64,000 nt of DNA. Source: Neisseria sp. Lineage in GTDB: Bacteria > Pseudomonadota > Gammaproteobacteria > Burkholderiales > Neisseriaceae. Under the pieces are notes generated by a model. That model had not been told where the DNA came from, ran no database searches, and worked only from the letters and a program-made list of their open reading frames with translations. Each line of letters begins with the position of its first letter. The stretch's first letter is position 1. Both the position numbers and the translations under genes were made by a program. The DNA is taken from the NCBI GenBank assembly GCA_030528455.1, contig JAUMYW010000005.1:1-64000 (forward strand), read 5' to 3'. This document shows positions 1-11,005 of the stretch, piece after piece.

Positions 1-2
1 CT

Positions 3-137
3 TTAAGTGTGCAGAAATCCACCGAATCCAAAATCATTCTGGATGAAACCGGTGCGGAAAAGCTGCCGGGCAAAGGTGACCGTCTGGTCAGATGGAACGG
101 CAGACAAACCTATTTTCTGCACGGCTTCGACATATAG
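3..137 (+). CDS. C-terminal end of an FtsK/SpoIIIE-like DNA translocase (partial)
   Basis: An open frame enters from the left edge and stops at TAG 135-137, giving 44 residues. It contains SKIILDETGAEKLPGKGD, which resembles the conserved S-(R/K)-x-I-L-D-x-x-GAE-x-L-x-G-x-GD segment near the end of the FtsK motor domain. FtsK-type proteins pump double-stranded DNA with ATP, either at the division septum or in mobile elements. The tail after the motif is short (about 20 residues), and I see no gamma DNA-reading winged helix after it. This could therefore be an accessory FtsK-like protein rather than the septal FtsK. The call rests on one motif in a fragment. Confidence 0.5.
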   Translation, partial: LSVQKSTESKIILDETGAEKLPGKGDRLVRWNGRQTYFLHGFDI

Positions 138-355
138 GAATAATCACCGGTTGAAATGAAAGCCGCTGGACAGTTGCATATATTCCAAGGTGCCTCGGGG
201 AAAACGGTGTGGCGTATACAAACCGCCGAACCGTCGGTGCAGACGGCATAGATCGGCGGGTTTGCCTGATTTGCAGCAAGAGAACGGTTCTGCCGTCCTT
301 TGCTGCCTGTTCAGATTGAGATCGACCGAATCGGCCGTTGCGTTTATTGCTGTGT
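138..355. other. Intergenic stretch without recognised gene
   Basis: 218 bases lie between the translocase fragment and the convergent dld gene. One uptake sequence is present in minus orientation (ATGCCGTCTGCA, about 238-249). I see no convincing terminator, RNA gene or coding frame. Confidence 0.5.
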
Positions 356-2047
356 TTACTGCCAATATTTTTTCTTCGATGTTTTTCCGATACCGGGGTT
401 GAAACTGTTGGTCGGATCCAATTCTTTATAGAATTTCTTCAAATCAGGCTTGGCCTCATATAAGTGTCCCACATTGTGTTCGGCAGGATATTGGGCACCG
501 CGCCGGTCGAGCAGAGCCAGCATTTCATGCTCCAATTCCGTACAGTTACAGCCTTTTTTGACGATGTAGTCCTGATGGAAGACATGGCACATAAAATGGC
601 CGTAATAGAGTTTGTGGCTGATTTTGTTATCGATTTCCGGCGGCAATATTTCCTGCCACTCTCTGTCGTTGCGGCGTAGGGCGACATCTAAGGCCACAAT
701 GTCTTCCACTTCACGGTCATGGACTGCCCGATAACGTACGGCGGCCGAGGCTACGGCGAAACGGTGCAGCATGGCGGCCTGGCTCTCTTCGGGATTGCAC
801 TCGAAATAAGCACCTTTTGAAAGGTCGCCGAAATACTGTTGCAGATAATCGCGGGCTTCCCGTATGCCGCTGCCACCCATCTTGACAATCAAGTGATGTT
901 CGTACCGGTCGCGGTACTGGCGCAGTTTTTCCGGCAGATGCTGCGGTAGGAGTTTTGAAACCGACTGCAAGATTTTGTCGCTGAAGTGCCTCGGCAGGAA
1001 ATTGAGTTTTTCCGCCACTGCATCTGCTTTGGCTTTCAAAGCGAAAAGCTGAGGCAGGCGGTGCGTGCCGAGTTTTTTGATGACCCAGAAAGTGTCTTTG
1101 CCGTAGTCTGCGGCAATATCGAAAGCATCGCGGTGAATGTATTCGCCCGAAATCGGCAGTTGTTGGAAGTCGGACAGCATGTGGCGGCGTAAATCGGTCA
1201 GCGTGTCCGTCTGGTTGGTGCCGATATAGAAAACCGCCGTATCGGTTTCGAGCGGGAACGTATCCAGACGAACAGCGAAGACTGCTAGTTTGCCTGCGCT
1301 GCCGGAGGCTTCGTAATGTCGGGAGGCATCGGCGTTGAAGCGGGCGGGGGAGTTTTCGTCCACTTGGCGGACATGGCTGCAATAAGCGTGGTCGTGCCCT
1401 TTGCCGCAATCTTGTGCAATGTCTTTGCGTTGGTAGCGTTGCGATTGCAGGTTTTCCAGTATTTCTTCGGGCGTATCGCCCAAATCGATACCCAAATGGT
1501 TTTTGAGTTCCAATTCGCCGCTTTCGTTCAACTGTGCATATAGGGCCATTTCCGTATAGGCCGGACCGCGTTGTACCAGTGCGCCGCCCGAATTGTTGCA
1601 CACGCCGCCGATTACCGATGCGCCGATGCAGGACGAGCCGATAACCGAATGCGGTTCGCGCCGGTGCGATTTGAGCAGCAGTTCCAGTTCGTTGAGGGTG
1701 GAGCCGGGCAGGCAGACTACTTGTTCGGCATTGTTAATCAGCTGGATGCCGTCGATCCGCATGGCGTTGATGATGACGATATCGCGGTCGTAATCATTGC
1801 CGTTCGGGGTCGATCCGCCGGTCAGCCCGGTATTTGCAGCTTGGGTAATCACAATCACATCAGAGGCAACACAGGCTTTGAGTACTTTCCAAAACTCCAA
1901 TAAGGATGCCGGACGGACAACGGCCAGAGCATGACCGGAGCCGAAACGGTAGCCGCTGCGGTATGCTGCGGTTTTGTCCGGGTCGGTCATGATGTGTTTG
2001 GTGCCGACAATCTCGGTTAATCGGTTTAACAATTGTTGTGAAGTCAT
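356..2047 (-). CDS. dld: Quinone-dependent D-lactate dehydrogenase
   Basis: 563 residues, close to the 571 of E. coli Dld. It is a peripheral inner-membrane FAD enzyme that oxidises D-lactate to pyruvate and feeds electrons to quinone; lactate is a major carbon source for Neisseria. The N-terminal PCMH-type FAD domain is clear: AANTGLTGGSTP at residues 70-81 and a glycine-rich VIGSSCIGASVIGG run near 136-150. The C-terminal membrane-binding and cap part follows, with the GHLYEAKPDLKKFYKELDPTNSFNPGIGK ending typical of this subfamily. The gene stands alone. A TATAAT-like -10 on the minus strand (2088-2083) and a 17-base palindrome just inside the transcript suggest its own regulated promoter. 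Confidence 0.95.
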   Translation of the reverse strand: MTSQQLLNRLTEIVGTKHIMTDPDKTAAYRSGYRFGSGHALAVVRPASLLEFWKVLKACVASDVIVITQAANTGLTGGSTPNGNDYDRDIVIINAMRIDGIQLINNAEQVVCLPGSTLNELELLLKSHRREPHSVIGSSCIGASVIGGVCNNSGGALVQRGPAYTEMALYAQLNESGELELKNHLGIDLGDTPEEILENLQSQRYQRKDIAQDCGKGHDHAYCSHVRQVDENSPARFNADASRHYEASGSAGKLAVFAVRLDTFPLETDTAVFYIGTNQTDTLTDLRRHMLSDFQQLPISGEYIHRDAFDIAADYGKDTFWVIKKLGTHRLPQLFALKAKADAVAEKLNFLPRHFSDKILQSVSKLLPQHLPEKLRQYRDRYEHHLIVKMGGSGIREARDYLQQYFGDLSKGAYFECNPEESQAAMLHRFAVASAAVRYRAVHDREVEDIVALDVALRRNDREWQEILPPEIDNKISHKLYYGHFMCHVFHQDYIVKKGCNCTELEHEMLALLDRRGAQYPAEHNVGHLYEAKPDLKKFYKELDPTNSFNPGIGKTSKKKYWQ

Positions 2048-2063
2048 TTCGATACCTTGAACT

Positions 2064-2080
2064 TATGAATAAAATTCATA
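2064..2080 (-). promoter_or_regulatory. Candidate operator palindrome upstream of dld
   Basis: TATGAAT-AAA-ATTCATA is a perfect 7-3-7 inverted repeat. It lies 17 bases before the dld start codon and a few bases downstream of a minus-strand TATAAT (2088-2083). The position suits a repressor site. Which regulator would bind is unknown, and the -35 region is weak. Confidence 0.35.
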
Positions 2081-2238
2081 TGATTATAGCAATAGAAAAT
2101 CGGGTCGTTATAAAGTTTATCTAAGTGGCGGCAGGATTTTTCCGGAACGTTGTTTTTAATGGTTTGCAGATTTGCACATTTCGGATTTTTGGGTCGGAAA
2201 GTTTGAGGGTAAGAGAATTCTGCGGCATGAAAACGGGA

Positions 2239-2270
2239 AAGCCGTCTGCAGGCATTGATGCAGACGGCTT
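2239..2270. terminator. Inverted DUS pair, likely terminator of the RNB gene
   Basis: AAGCCGTCTGCA (2239-2250) and its exact complement (2259-2270) form a 12-bp stem with an 8-base loop. It sits 8 bases past the stop of the minus-strand RNB ribonuclease. Paired uptake sequences commonly serve as terminators in Neisseria. Confidence 0.6.
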
Positions 2271-2277
2271 GATATAG

Positions 2278-4119
2278 TCAGACGACAGCTCCGAGATAGT
2301 TCAGTGCGATAAAGCGTTTTTCGGAATCGACTTCGCTGATGGAAAGTCTGACGGTGGTTTTGGGCGGCAGGTCGAACGGTATGCCGGTGGCGCGGACGGC
2401 GAGCGGCAGGCCGTTGATGCGGACCAAATCGTCTTTGAGGAAGGTGCCGCTCAATTCGCGCAGCTGTTCCTGTTCGATATACACCAGACTCCAATAGCTT
2501 TCCATTTCGCGTTGGAAATCGTTGTAGGCGGCGTAGGCGGATTCAAAATCGCGCAGGGCGGCGAACAGGGCGGCATCGTTGTTGCGGAAACGCGGTTCGC
2601 GGCCGTCTGCAAGGCTGAGCAGCTGCTGCTGGTTGATGTAGTCGGCAGCGCGGCGCAGCGGCGAAGTGAACCAGCCGTAGTGTTGTACGCCCATGCCGAT
2701 ATGCGGTTCGCTGTGCGTGCTCATGCGGACTTTGCCGACGGGTTGGACGCGGAACAGTCCGGCCGTGCCGCTGTTGTTCAGCATTTCCGCCCAGCGGCTG
2801 TTGGCCAGAATCATCATTTCGCTGACGACTGTGTCAATCGGAGAGCCGCGTTCGCGTTGGGAAACGGCAACTTTGCCTTCGGCGGTAAATTCGATGCCGT
2901 AGTCGTATTGCGGTGCGCGGTCGGCTTCGTATTTGCCGCGCTGTTTCTGCAATTCGATGGCGAGACGGTGCAGCCAAACCATTTCGTTGTGGAAGGGAAA
3001 AGCTGCCTGCCCGCCGTTGTTCAAATCTTCGGGCTGTCTGAAAAACGGCTCGATTTGCTGGATACGCAGGTTTTCGGCAACGGTAATCCGTTCGGCGCGG
3101 GTTTCTTTCATTTCGACTTCAAACTGCTCGTTTATGTCGAAATAAATACTCACGGCAGGCCGTGCTTCGCCTTTGTCCAGACTGAATGCGCCAATCCAGT
3201 TTTGCGGCAGCATGGTGATTTTGCCGCCCGGAAAGTAGGCGGTGCTTTGGCGTTGCGCGATGACTTTTTCTACGGCTGCATCGGCGGGCAGCGAGGGTGC
3301 GGCGATGTGGATGCCGATGCGTGTGATGCCGTCTGCAAGGTGTTGTACCGAAAGCGCATCGTCCACTTCGGTCGTGCTTTCGTCGTCGATGGAGAATGCG
3401 CGTACGATGTCGTTAAGTGGCAGTTCGGTCAGTTCGGGAAGCGGCAGTTCGGCTGTTTCTGCACCGCGCGGATAGTTTTTGATTTCAAAGCCGTCTAACA
3501 GAAATTGCGGCAGCGAGGCAACCGCGCCGGTTTGCCGTGCCAAATCGTAAGGCGTGGTTTTCAGCTCGGCGGCGGCTTTGGTGTAGGCTTTGTAGCAGAG
3601 TGACTGTTTGTCGGGCGCGTGCAGAATGGTTTTCAGTTCCGCCGCGATTTCAGACGGCATGATGCCTTGTTTCAATTCGGCAATCCATGCTTCCTGCTGC
3701 GCTTCCTGCTGTTTTTTGCGCTCGATGGCGGCCAGGGCTTGTTGCAGCACTTCGGCGGGAGCCGGTTTGAACACGCCTTTGTTTTTTTTGTGGAAATAGG
3801 CCGGTGCGCCATAGAGTGTAATCAGCATGGCGGCGGTTTCGGTTTTGCCTGCGGTTTGGAAATATTCGGCGGTCATGCCGTCTGCATCGAACTCTTCGCC
3901 GCCGGCTGCTTCCCAGACCAAGTCGATGTCGATTTCCGCCGCCAAATCTTGGGCGCGTTGCAGAAATTGCGCGGCATCGCCGTCAAACTCGACAAAAACG
4001 TTGCCGGCTTTGATTTTGGCGCGTTTGCCGTGCAGCGTGTCGGCCTGGTAGGTGGCGTCGTTTTTCTGTACGACGGCGGCCACTTTGAACTGGCCGGATT
4101 CTTCGTAAAAAATATTCAT
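2278..4119 (-). CDS. RNB-domain (RNase II family) ribonuclease
   Basis: 613 residues from the ATG at 4119. An in-frame TTG at 4140 is possible, but its product would add only seven residues. The RNB catalytic signature FSIDDESTTEVDDAL lies at residues 242-256, preceded by roughly 230 residues that look like a divergent RNA-binding N-terminus. The family degrades single-stranded RNA 3' to 5' using four acidic residues and magnesium. Here the second of the four acidic positions is Glu251, where E. coli RNase II and RNase R have Asp. The protein is shorter than RNase R (about 800), and I cannot see a clear C-terminal S1 extension. It is probably an RNase II-like or VacB-type accessory exonuclease. 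Confidence 0.85.
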   Translation of the reverse strand: MNIFYEESGQFKVAAVVQKNDATYQADTLHGKRAKIKAGNVFVEFDGDAAQFLQRAQDLAAEIDIDLVWEAAGGEEFDADGMTAEYFQTAGKTETAAMLITLYGAPAYFHKKNKGVFKPAPAEVLQQALAAIERKKQQEAQQEAWIAELKQGIMPSEIAAELKTILHAPDKQSLCYKAYTKAAAELKTTPYDLARQTGAVASLPQFLLDGFEIKNYPRGAETAELPLPELTELPLNDIVRAFSIDDESTTEVDDALSVQHLADGITRIGIHIAAPSLPADAAVEKVIAQRQSTAYFPGGKITMLPQNWIGAFSLDKGEARPAVSIYFDINEQFEVEMKETRAERITVAENLRIQQIEPFFRQPEDLNNGGQAAFPFHNEMVWLHRLAIELQKQRGKYEADRAPQYDYGIEFTAEGKVAVSQRERGSPIDTVVSEMMILANSRWAEMLNNSGTAGLFRVQPVGKVRMSTHSEPHIGMGVQHYGWFTSPLRRAADYINQQQLLSLADGREPRFRNNDAALFAALRDFESAYAAYNDFQREMESYWSLVYIEQEQLRELSGTFLKDDLVRINGLPLAVRATGIPFDLPPKTTVRLSISEVDSEKRFIALNYLGAVV

Positions 4120-4231
4120 TTGTTTCGTTCGGTTCGTCAAATTCGGTTTCGGATTTTAGCAGAAAGCTGTCTGCGCTTGATGCCGGTTTGGTGCAGGGAG
4201 ACCGCAGGCCGTCTGAAATCACGGTTTTCTT

Positions 4232-5488
4232 TCAGACGGCATTGCTCCGCCCGGCCATGTGTTCGGCGGCGCATACGCCGGAAGCCCAAGCCCATTGGAA
4301 ATTGTAGCCGCCCAGCCAGCCGGTGATGTCGCAGACTTCGCCGATAAAGTAGAGTCCGCCGCACAGCCGGCTTTCCATGCTTTTGGGCGACAGTTCGCGA
4401 ACATCCACGCCGCCGCGCGTAACTTCGGCTTTTTTATGGCCGTCCGAACCGCTGGGCAGTACCGTCCAACGGTTCAGACTGTTTCCCAAAGCCTGCAAGA
4501 CGCGGTCGGGAATATCGGCCCATTTGTGCGAAGCGTAGGATATAAACTCGGGACGGTTCAGCCAATGTTCGGCCAAACGTTCGGGCAGCGCGGTGCAGAG
4601 CTGTCTGAGCGCGGTTTTCAAGAGAATTCTGCTGCCGTTTTTCAGACGGCATAAAGCATCCGCCAAATCGGTTTCGGGAACCAGATTGATATGCAGCGGC
4701 TGCCCGGGCTGCCAGTAGCTGGAAATCTGCAAAATTGCCGGGCCGCTCAAACCTTTGTGGCGGAACAGCAAATCTTCGTCAAAATGTTGTTGCAGACAGC
4801 CTTCGCCGCAGGAAATCCGCACCGGCAGCGAAATGCCGGACAATTCCGCAAAACCCGCCGTCTCCCAATCGGCAAAACGCAGCGGTACCAAAGCAGCTGT
4901 CGGAGCAATGATGTTATGCCCGAATTGCTTGGCCAATTCGTAGCCGAACGCGGTTGCGCCGACGGCGGGTGCGGCCAGACCGCCTGTGGCGACAACCAGA
5001 AAACGGCTCTGCCAAAGGACGTTTTCCGTTTCAACGAAGAATGCGTGCGTTTGCGCCGAATCACGGGCAACCGTTCGGACAGACGTGCTGTCGTGCAGAC
5101 GGACACCGTAACGCGAACACTCGCTTTTCAACATGGAAACCACGTCTTGCGAACTGTTGCTGCAAAACAGCTGGCCTTTGTGTTTTTCGTGCCAAGGGAT
5201 GCCGTATCCGGCCAGCAGGGCGAGAAAATCCTGCGGTGTGAAACGCGAGAGCGCGTGCCGCACGAAACGCGGGTTTTGCGAAATATAAAAGCGCGAAGGA
5301 TCGCCGCCGTTCAGATTCAGATTGGTGAAATTGCAGCGGCCGCCGCCGGAAATGCGGATTTTTTCGCCGATTTTGGCACTGTGGTCGAGCAAAACCGTAT
5401 CCAAGCCCGCTTTGGCCGAACGTGCCGCACACATCATGCCTGCCGCGCCCGCGCCGATAATTAATACATCGCAAGAAAAAACCGCCAT
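4232..5488 (-). CDS. BaiN/YhiN (HI0933)-family FAD-dependent oxidoreductase
   Basis: 418 residues from the ATG at 5488; an upstream ATG at 5581 would add an unlikely 31-residue tail. The dinucleotide-binding start is textbook: CDVLIIGAGAAGMMCAARSAKAG at residues 6-28. It is followed by KIRISGGGRCNFTN, a signature of the HI0933/YhiN/BaiN flavoproteins, and ends with a second FAD contact in the YFIGEVCDITGWLGGYNFQWAWASG region. The physiological substrate of the family is not settled (disulfide-oxidoreductase-like fold). The gene is divergent from parB, with a DUS palindrome between them. Confidence 0.88.
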   Translation of the reverse strand: MAVFSCDVLIIGAGAAGMMCAARSAKAGLDTVLLDHSAKIGEKIRISGGGRCNFTNLNLNGGDPSRFYISQNPRFVRHALSRFTPQDFLALLAGYGIPWHEKHKGQLFCSNSSQDVVSMLKSECSRYGVRLHDSTSVRTVARDSAQTHAFFVETENVLWQSRFLVVATGGLAAPAVGATAFGYELAKQFGHNIIAPTAALVPLRFADWETAGFAELSGISLPVRISCGEGCLQQHFDEDLLFRHKGLSGPAILQISSYWQPGQPLHINLVPETDLADALCRLKNGSRILLKTALRQLCTALPERLAEHWLNRPEFISYASHKWADIPDRVLQALGNSLNRWTVLPSGSDGHKKAEVTRGGVDVRELSPKSMESRLCGGLYFIGEVCDITGWLGGYNFQWAWASGVCAAEHMAGRSNAV

Positions 5489-5556
5489 CAAACAGCCGTC
5501 CGTAAGAGAAAACAAGCAAACGCACATTATCGCGGAAAAGAAATCCTCCTGCCATG

Positions 5557-5570
5557 CCGTCTGCAGACGG
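5557..5570. repeat. Overlapping DUS palindrome between baiN-like gene and parB
   Basis: CCGTCTGCAGACGG is a perfect 14-bp palindrome. It forms where two oppositely oriented TGCA-ended uptake sequences share their last four bases. Confidence 0.7.
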
Positions 5571-5633
5571 TAATGCTGCACAAACAGGCAATATCAGCTA
5601 AAATGCCGCCAATTTTTCAACGGGAACAGTGTT

Positions 5634-6503
5634 ATGGCAAAACCCAAAGGCGGACTCGGAGGGAGAGGTCTGGATGCGTTGATGTCGTCCAATATTTCAG
5701 ACGGCGCGGGCGACCGACTGACCAAAGTTTCCATTCATACTGTCAAGCCCGGACGCTACCAGCCGCGCGCTCAGATGGATGATGAAGCCTTGCGAGAGCT
5801 GGCAGAATCCATCAAAGCCCAAGGCGTAATCCAACCCGTCATCGTGCGCGAACACGGCTTGGAACATTACGAACTGATTGCGGGCGAACGCCGCTGGCGT
5901 GCCGCACAGATGGCCGGCCTGAACGAAATTCCCGTGGTCGTTAAAAATATTAATGATGAAGCTGCCCTGGCAATGGGACTGATTGAAAACCTGCAACGGG
6001 AAAACCTTAACCCGATTGAAGAAGCACGGGGTCTCAAACGGCTGGCGGACGAGTTCAGTCTCACCCACGAAACCATCGCCCAAGCAGTCGGCAAAAGCCG
6101 CAGCGCAATCTCCAACAGCCTGCGTCTGTTATCGTTGCCGGATCCGGTTCAAGAACTGCTCTACCAACGCCGCCTGGATATGGGGCATGCACGCGCACTC
6201 CTGACATTGCCGGTAGTTTCCCAATTGGAACTGGCGCATAAAGCCGTTAGACACGGCTGGTCGGTACGGGAAGTAGAACGGCGCAGCCAGGCTGCTTTAC
6301 AGACGCAAAAATGCCGGAAAAAAGCGGGTGCGTACAGACAAAATGCTGACGAGGAACGTTTGAGCGGACTGCTGGTTCAGCATTTGGGTGTGGATGCGGA
6401 AATACGCAGCAGCAACGGGAAAAAAGGCAAAATCATTCTGCATTTCGACTCGCCGGAAACTTTGGATGCCCTGTTGCAGCGCATCGGTATAGACTTTGAG
6501 TAA
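5634..6503 (+). CDS. parB: Chromosome partitioning protein ParB
   Basis: 289 residues. The N-terminus MAKPKGGLGGRGLDAL is the conserved ParA-contact segment. The CTP-binding ParB/Srx core carries GERRWRAA at residues 84-91 and ENLQRENLNPIEEA at about 118-131, followed by a helix-turn-helix at about 143-164 that should read parS, and a C-terminal dimerisation region. It loads at parS near the origin and slides as a CTP clamp to organise segregation. No parA lies beside it in this window: the upstream gene is a divergent flavoprotein and the downstream neighbour is the atp operon. I saw no parS consensus (TGTTTCACGTGAAACA) in the window by eye. Confidence 0.95.
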   Translation: MAKPKGGLGGRGLDALMSSNISDGAGDRLTKVSIHTVKPGRYQPRAQMDDEALRELAESIKAQGVIQPVIVREHGLEHYELIAGERRWRAAQMAGLNEIPVVVKNINDEAALAMGLIENLQRENLNPIEEARGLKRLADEFSLTHETIAQAVGKSRSAISNSLRLLSLPDPVQELLYQRRLDMGHARALLTLPVVSQLELAHKAVRHGWSVREVERRSQAALQTQKCRKKAGAYRQNADEERLSGLLVQHLGVDAEIRSSNGKKGKIILHFDSPETLDALLQRIGIDFE

Positions 6504-6718
6504 ATACTGCCGCAATAATCCGCTTTAATATATTGGAAAAATGATGCAGATACAGTAAAGAAAGCCGCCTGCAGACAATTTTTGTTTTAATTGAGTGTGG
6601 CAGCTTGTAATTTTGATTGCATATATTTGAAAATATAAATTTTCATTCCAAAATCCTGAGGCTGGGTGACGAAATTTCCAAAACCTGTCGGCAGTTTTGA
6701 CGAAAATTAACAAATTTC

Positions 6719-6747
6719 TTGACGGAAAACCGCCCTTTTATTATAGT
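6719..6747 (+). promoter_or_regulatory. Strong sigma-70 promoter of the atp operon
   Basis: TTGACG (6719-6724), a 17-base spacer and TATAGT (6742-6747) lie 58 bases before the atpI start. The 301-base gap between parB and atpI (6504-6804) is otherwise AT-rich, and I see no gene in it. Confidence 0.75.
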
Positions 6748-6804
6748 TCGCCTGTTAAATCGCGCAGGCTGTGTCTTCAGTTTCAGCAGCAGAGTTAGGC
6801 AGAA

Positions 6805-8014
<1,210 letters not shown>

Positions 8015-8083
8015 TGCGGTGTGATGATTAAAGTGTTTTTGTAGTTTGTTTTAATTGTGGTTTAACCTTTTGTTTTCTTTTAA

Positions 8084-8329
<246 letters not shown>

Positions 8330-8402
8330 TTGATAAAAGTCGGATTGTCCTTTGTAAAGGATCCGCTTTGTTTGATTAACTCTAATACGAAGGTTAAGTA
8401 AA

Positions 8403-8873
8403 GTGAATTTAAATGCAACCTTATTTGCGCAGTTAATCGTTTTCTTCATTCTGGTATGGTTTACGATGAAGTTCGTATGGCCTCCGATTGCGAAAGCGCT
8501 TGATGAGCGTGCTGAGAAAATCGCAGAAGGTTTAGCGGCAGCTGAACGAGGTAAAAGCGATTTTGAGCAAGCAGAGAAAAAAGTTGCAGAACTCTTGGCC
8601 GAAGGTCGCAATCAGGTTGCCGAAATGGTGGCCAATGCGGAAAAACGTGCAGCACAAATTGTAGAAGAGGCCAAAGGCCAGGCTTCTGCGGAGGCTGCTC
8701 GTATTACAGCTCAAGCAAAAGCAGATGTGGAGCAAGAAGCTAATCGTGCACGCGAAGCTTTGCGCGAACAGGTTGCTATATTGGCTGTTAAGGGTGCCGA
8801 ATCAATTCTGCGCAGCGAAGTAGATGCTGCAAAACATGCCGAATTGTTAAGCAGCTTGAAACAGGAGTTGTAA
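8403..8873 (+). CDS. atpF: ATP synthase Fo subunit b (GTG start)
   Basis: 156 residues starting at GTG 8403, in the context GGTTAAGTAAA-GTG. One N-terminal membrane helix (about 7-26) is followed by a long charged alpha-helix rich in Ala, Glu, Lys and Arg that dimerises as the peripheral stalk. The length matches E. coli subunit b (156). It ends 3 bases before atpH. Confidence 0.97.
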   Translation: MNLNATLFAQLIVFFILVWFTMKFVWPPIAKALDERAEKIAEGLAAAERGKSDFEQAEKKVAELLAEGRNQVAEMVANAEKRAAQIVEEAKGQASAEAARITAQAKADVEQEANRAREALREQVAILAVKGAESILRSEVDAAKHAELLSSLKQEL

Positions 8874-8876
8874 GCT

Positions 8877-9425
8877 ATGGCAGAGTTCGCAACCATTGCC
8901 AGACCGTATGCGAAAGCATTATTTGATTTGGCAGATAAACAAAATCAGATTGAATCTTGGTTGAGCGGACTGAAAGAGTTGGCATGGTCAGTGCAGCAGG
9001 CTAAAGTTTCTGTGTTGATCGAAGATACTGCAATCGGTAGTTCCGATAAAGCAAAAGCGTTATTGGATTTATTATCTGAATCTCCTGCTGTTAAAAACGA
9101 AATTTTCCATAATTTTGTTCAAGTAGTTGCTGAAGAAAAGCGTTTGCAGGTATTGCCTGAAATTTATGCCCAATATCAAGATTTGGCTTTATCACGCAAT
9201 AATGCCAAGAAAGCGGTGATTTGCAGTGCTTTCGAAATCAGAGATAAAGCTCAGCGAGAGCAAATAATCAAAGATTTGGAAGGTCGTCTGAGTACCCGTT
9301 TGGATGCTACTTTTGCCACTGATTCATCATTAATTGGCGGCATTAAAGTTGAAGTGGGTGATCAAGTATTGGATTTGTCGGTACAGGGAAAATTGCAAAA
9401 ACTGTATTCGGCAATGATGAATTAG
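8877..9425 (+). CDS. atpH: ATP synthase F1 subunit delta
   Basis: 182 residues. The start [15 protein letters not shown] is the conserved N-terminal helix that binds the top of the alpha3-beta3 head; the C-terminal [23 protein letters not shown] is typical of OSCP/delta. It links the b-subunit stalk to F1. It is tightly packed between atpF and atpA. Confidence 0.97.
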   Translation: MAEFATIARPYAKALFDLADKQNQIESWLSGLKELAWSVQQAKVSVLIEDTAIGSSDKAKALLDLLSESPAVKNEIFHNFVQVVAEEKRLQVLPEIYAQYQDLALSRNNAKKAVICSAFEIRDKAQREQIIKDLEGRLSTRLDATFATDSSLIGGIKVEVGDQVLDLSVQGKLQKLYSAMMN

Positions 9426-9435
9426 GAGAGTTTTC

Positions 9436-10983
9436 ATGCAGCTTAATCCTGCTGAAATCAGCGACTTGCTGAAAACCAAAATCGAGAACTTGAATACTCA
9501 TCAGGAATTGCGTACTCGTGGTACGGTTATTTCCGTAACCGATGGTATCGTTCGAGTACACGGTTTGTCTGATGTGATGCAAGGTGAAATGCTGGAATTC
9601 CCCGGTAATACTTTCGGCTTGGCTATGAACTTGGAGCGTGACTCCGTTGGTGCCGTAGTGTTGGGTGAGTACGAGCATATCAAAGAAGGTGATGAGGTTA
9701 AGTGTACCGGTCGTATTTTAGAGGTGCCGATTGGCCGTGAATTAGTGGGCCGTGTAGTAAATGCTTTAGGGCAGCCGATTGATGGAAAGGGTCCGATTAA
9801 TACTACTCTGACTGCCCCGATTGAAAAAATCGCTCCGGGTGTAATCGCCCGCCAATCGGTTGACCAACCGATGCAAACAGGCTTGAAATCCATTGATTCT
9901 ATGGTTCCGGTTGGTCGCGGTCAACGTGAGTTGATTATTGGTGACCGTCAAACTGGTAAAACCGCAGTAGCGTTGGATGCGATTGTTAATCAAAAAGGTA
10001 CAGGTGTTATCTGTATTTATGTTGCAGTTGGTCAGAAAGCTTCTTCTATTGCAAATGTTGTGCGTAAATTGGAAGAACATGGTGCGATGGAACATACCAT
10101 TGTTGTGGCTGCAACTGCTTCTGAGGCAGCAGCTTTGCAATTTATCGCTCCTTATGCCGGTTGTACAATGGGTGAATTTTTCCGCGACCGTGGAGAAGAT
10201 GCGTTGATTGTGTATGACGATTTGTCTAAACAAGCTGTTGCATATCGTCAGATTTCCTTATTGTTGCGTCGCCCACCTGGTCGTGAGGCTTATCCGGGTG
10301 ATGTATTCTATTTGCACAGCCGCCTGTTGGAGCGTGCGGCTCGTATTAATGCCGATGAAGTGGAAAAGCTGACTAATGGTGAAGTAAAAGGTAAAACAGG
10401 TTCTTTGACTGCGTTGCCGATTATTGAAACCCAAGCTGGTGACGTGTCCGCATTCGTGCCTACCAATGTGATTTCGATTACAGACGGCCAAATCTTCTTG
10501 GAAACCGATTTGTTCAACTCGGGTATCCGTCCTGCAATCAACGCCGGTATTTCCGTATCGCGTGTGGGTGGTGCAGCGCAAACCAAAGTCATCAAGAAAT
10601 TGGGCGGCGGTATCCGCTTGGCTTTGGCGCAATACCGTGAATTGGCTGCATTCTCGCAATTTGCGTCTGATTTGGATGAGGCAACCCGCAAACAGCTGCA
10701 ACACGGTGAAGTGGTTACCGAGTTGATGAAACAAAAACAATTCAGCACCTTGAATACCGCTGAAATGGCTTTGACGCTGTGGGCGATTAATAACGGTTCT
10801 TATGCTGATGTGCCTGTACCTAAAGCATTGGCATTTGAAGCAGAATTTCTGAGCTTTGTGCGTACGCAACATCCGGAAGTTTTGGATGGCATCAATGCAT
10901 CAGGGGCCATGTCTGATGAAAACGAGCAGGTATTGACTGCAGCCATGAAGTCTTTCAAAGCTTCTTACAACTATGCGGCGTAA
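9436..10983 (+). CDS. atpA: ATP synthase F1 subunit alpha
   Basis: 515 residues. The P-loop GDRQTGKTA lies near residue 170, and the alpha signature [17 protein letters not shown] is present near 370. Alpha carries the non-catalytic nucleotide sites and alternates with beta in the F1 head. GGAGAG precedes the ATG. The first part of the gene is visibly richer in T-ending codons than the last third. Confidence 0.98.
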   Translation: MQLNPAEISDLLKTKIENLNTHQELRTRGTVISVTDGIVRVHGLSDVMQGEMLEFPGNTFGLAMNLERDSVGAVVLGEYEHIKEGDEVKCTGRILEVPIGRELVGRVVNALGQPIDGKGPINTTLTAPIEKIAPGVIARQSVDQPMQTGLKSIDSMVPVGRGQRELIIGDRQTGKTAVALDAIVNQKGTGVICIYVAVGQKASSIANVVRKLEEHGAMEHTIVVAATASEAAALQFIAPYAGCTMGEFFRDRGEDALIVYDDLSKQAVAYRQISLLLRRPPGREAYPGDVFYLHSRLLERAARINADEVEKLTNGEVKGKTGSLTALPIIETQAGDVSAFVPTNVISITDGQIFLETDLFNSGIRPAINAGISVSRVGGAAQTKVIKKLGGGIRLALAQYRELAAFSQFASDLDEATRKQLQHGEVVTELMKQKQFSTLNTAEMALTLWAINNGSYADVPVPKALAFEAEFLSFVRTQHPEVLDGINASGAMSDENEQVLTAAMKSFKASYNYAA

Positions 10984-11005
10984 GAGCTGAAGAAAGGAGT
11001 CTGAA

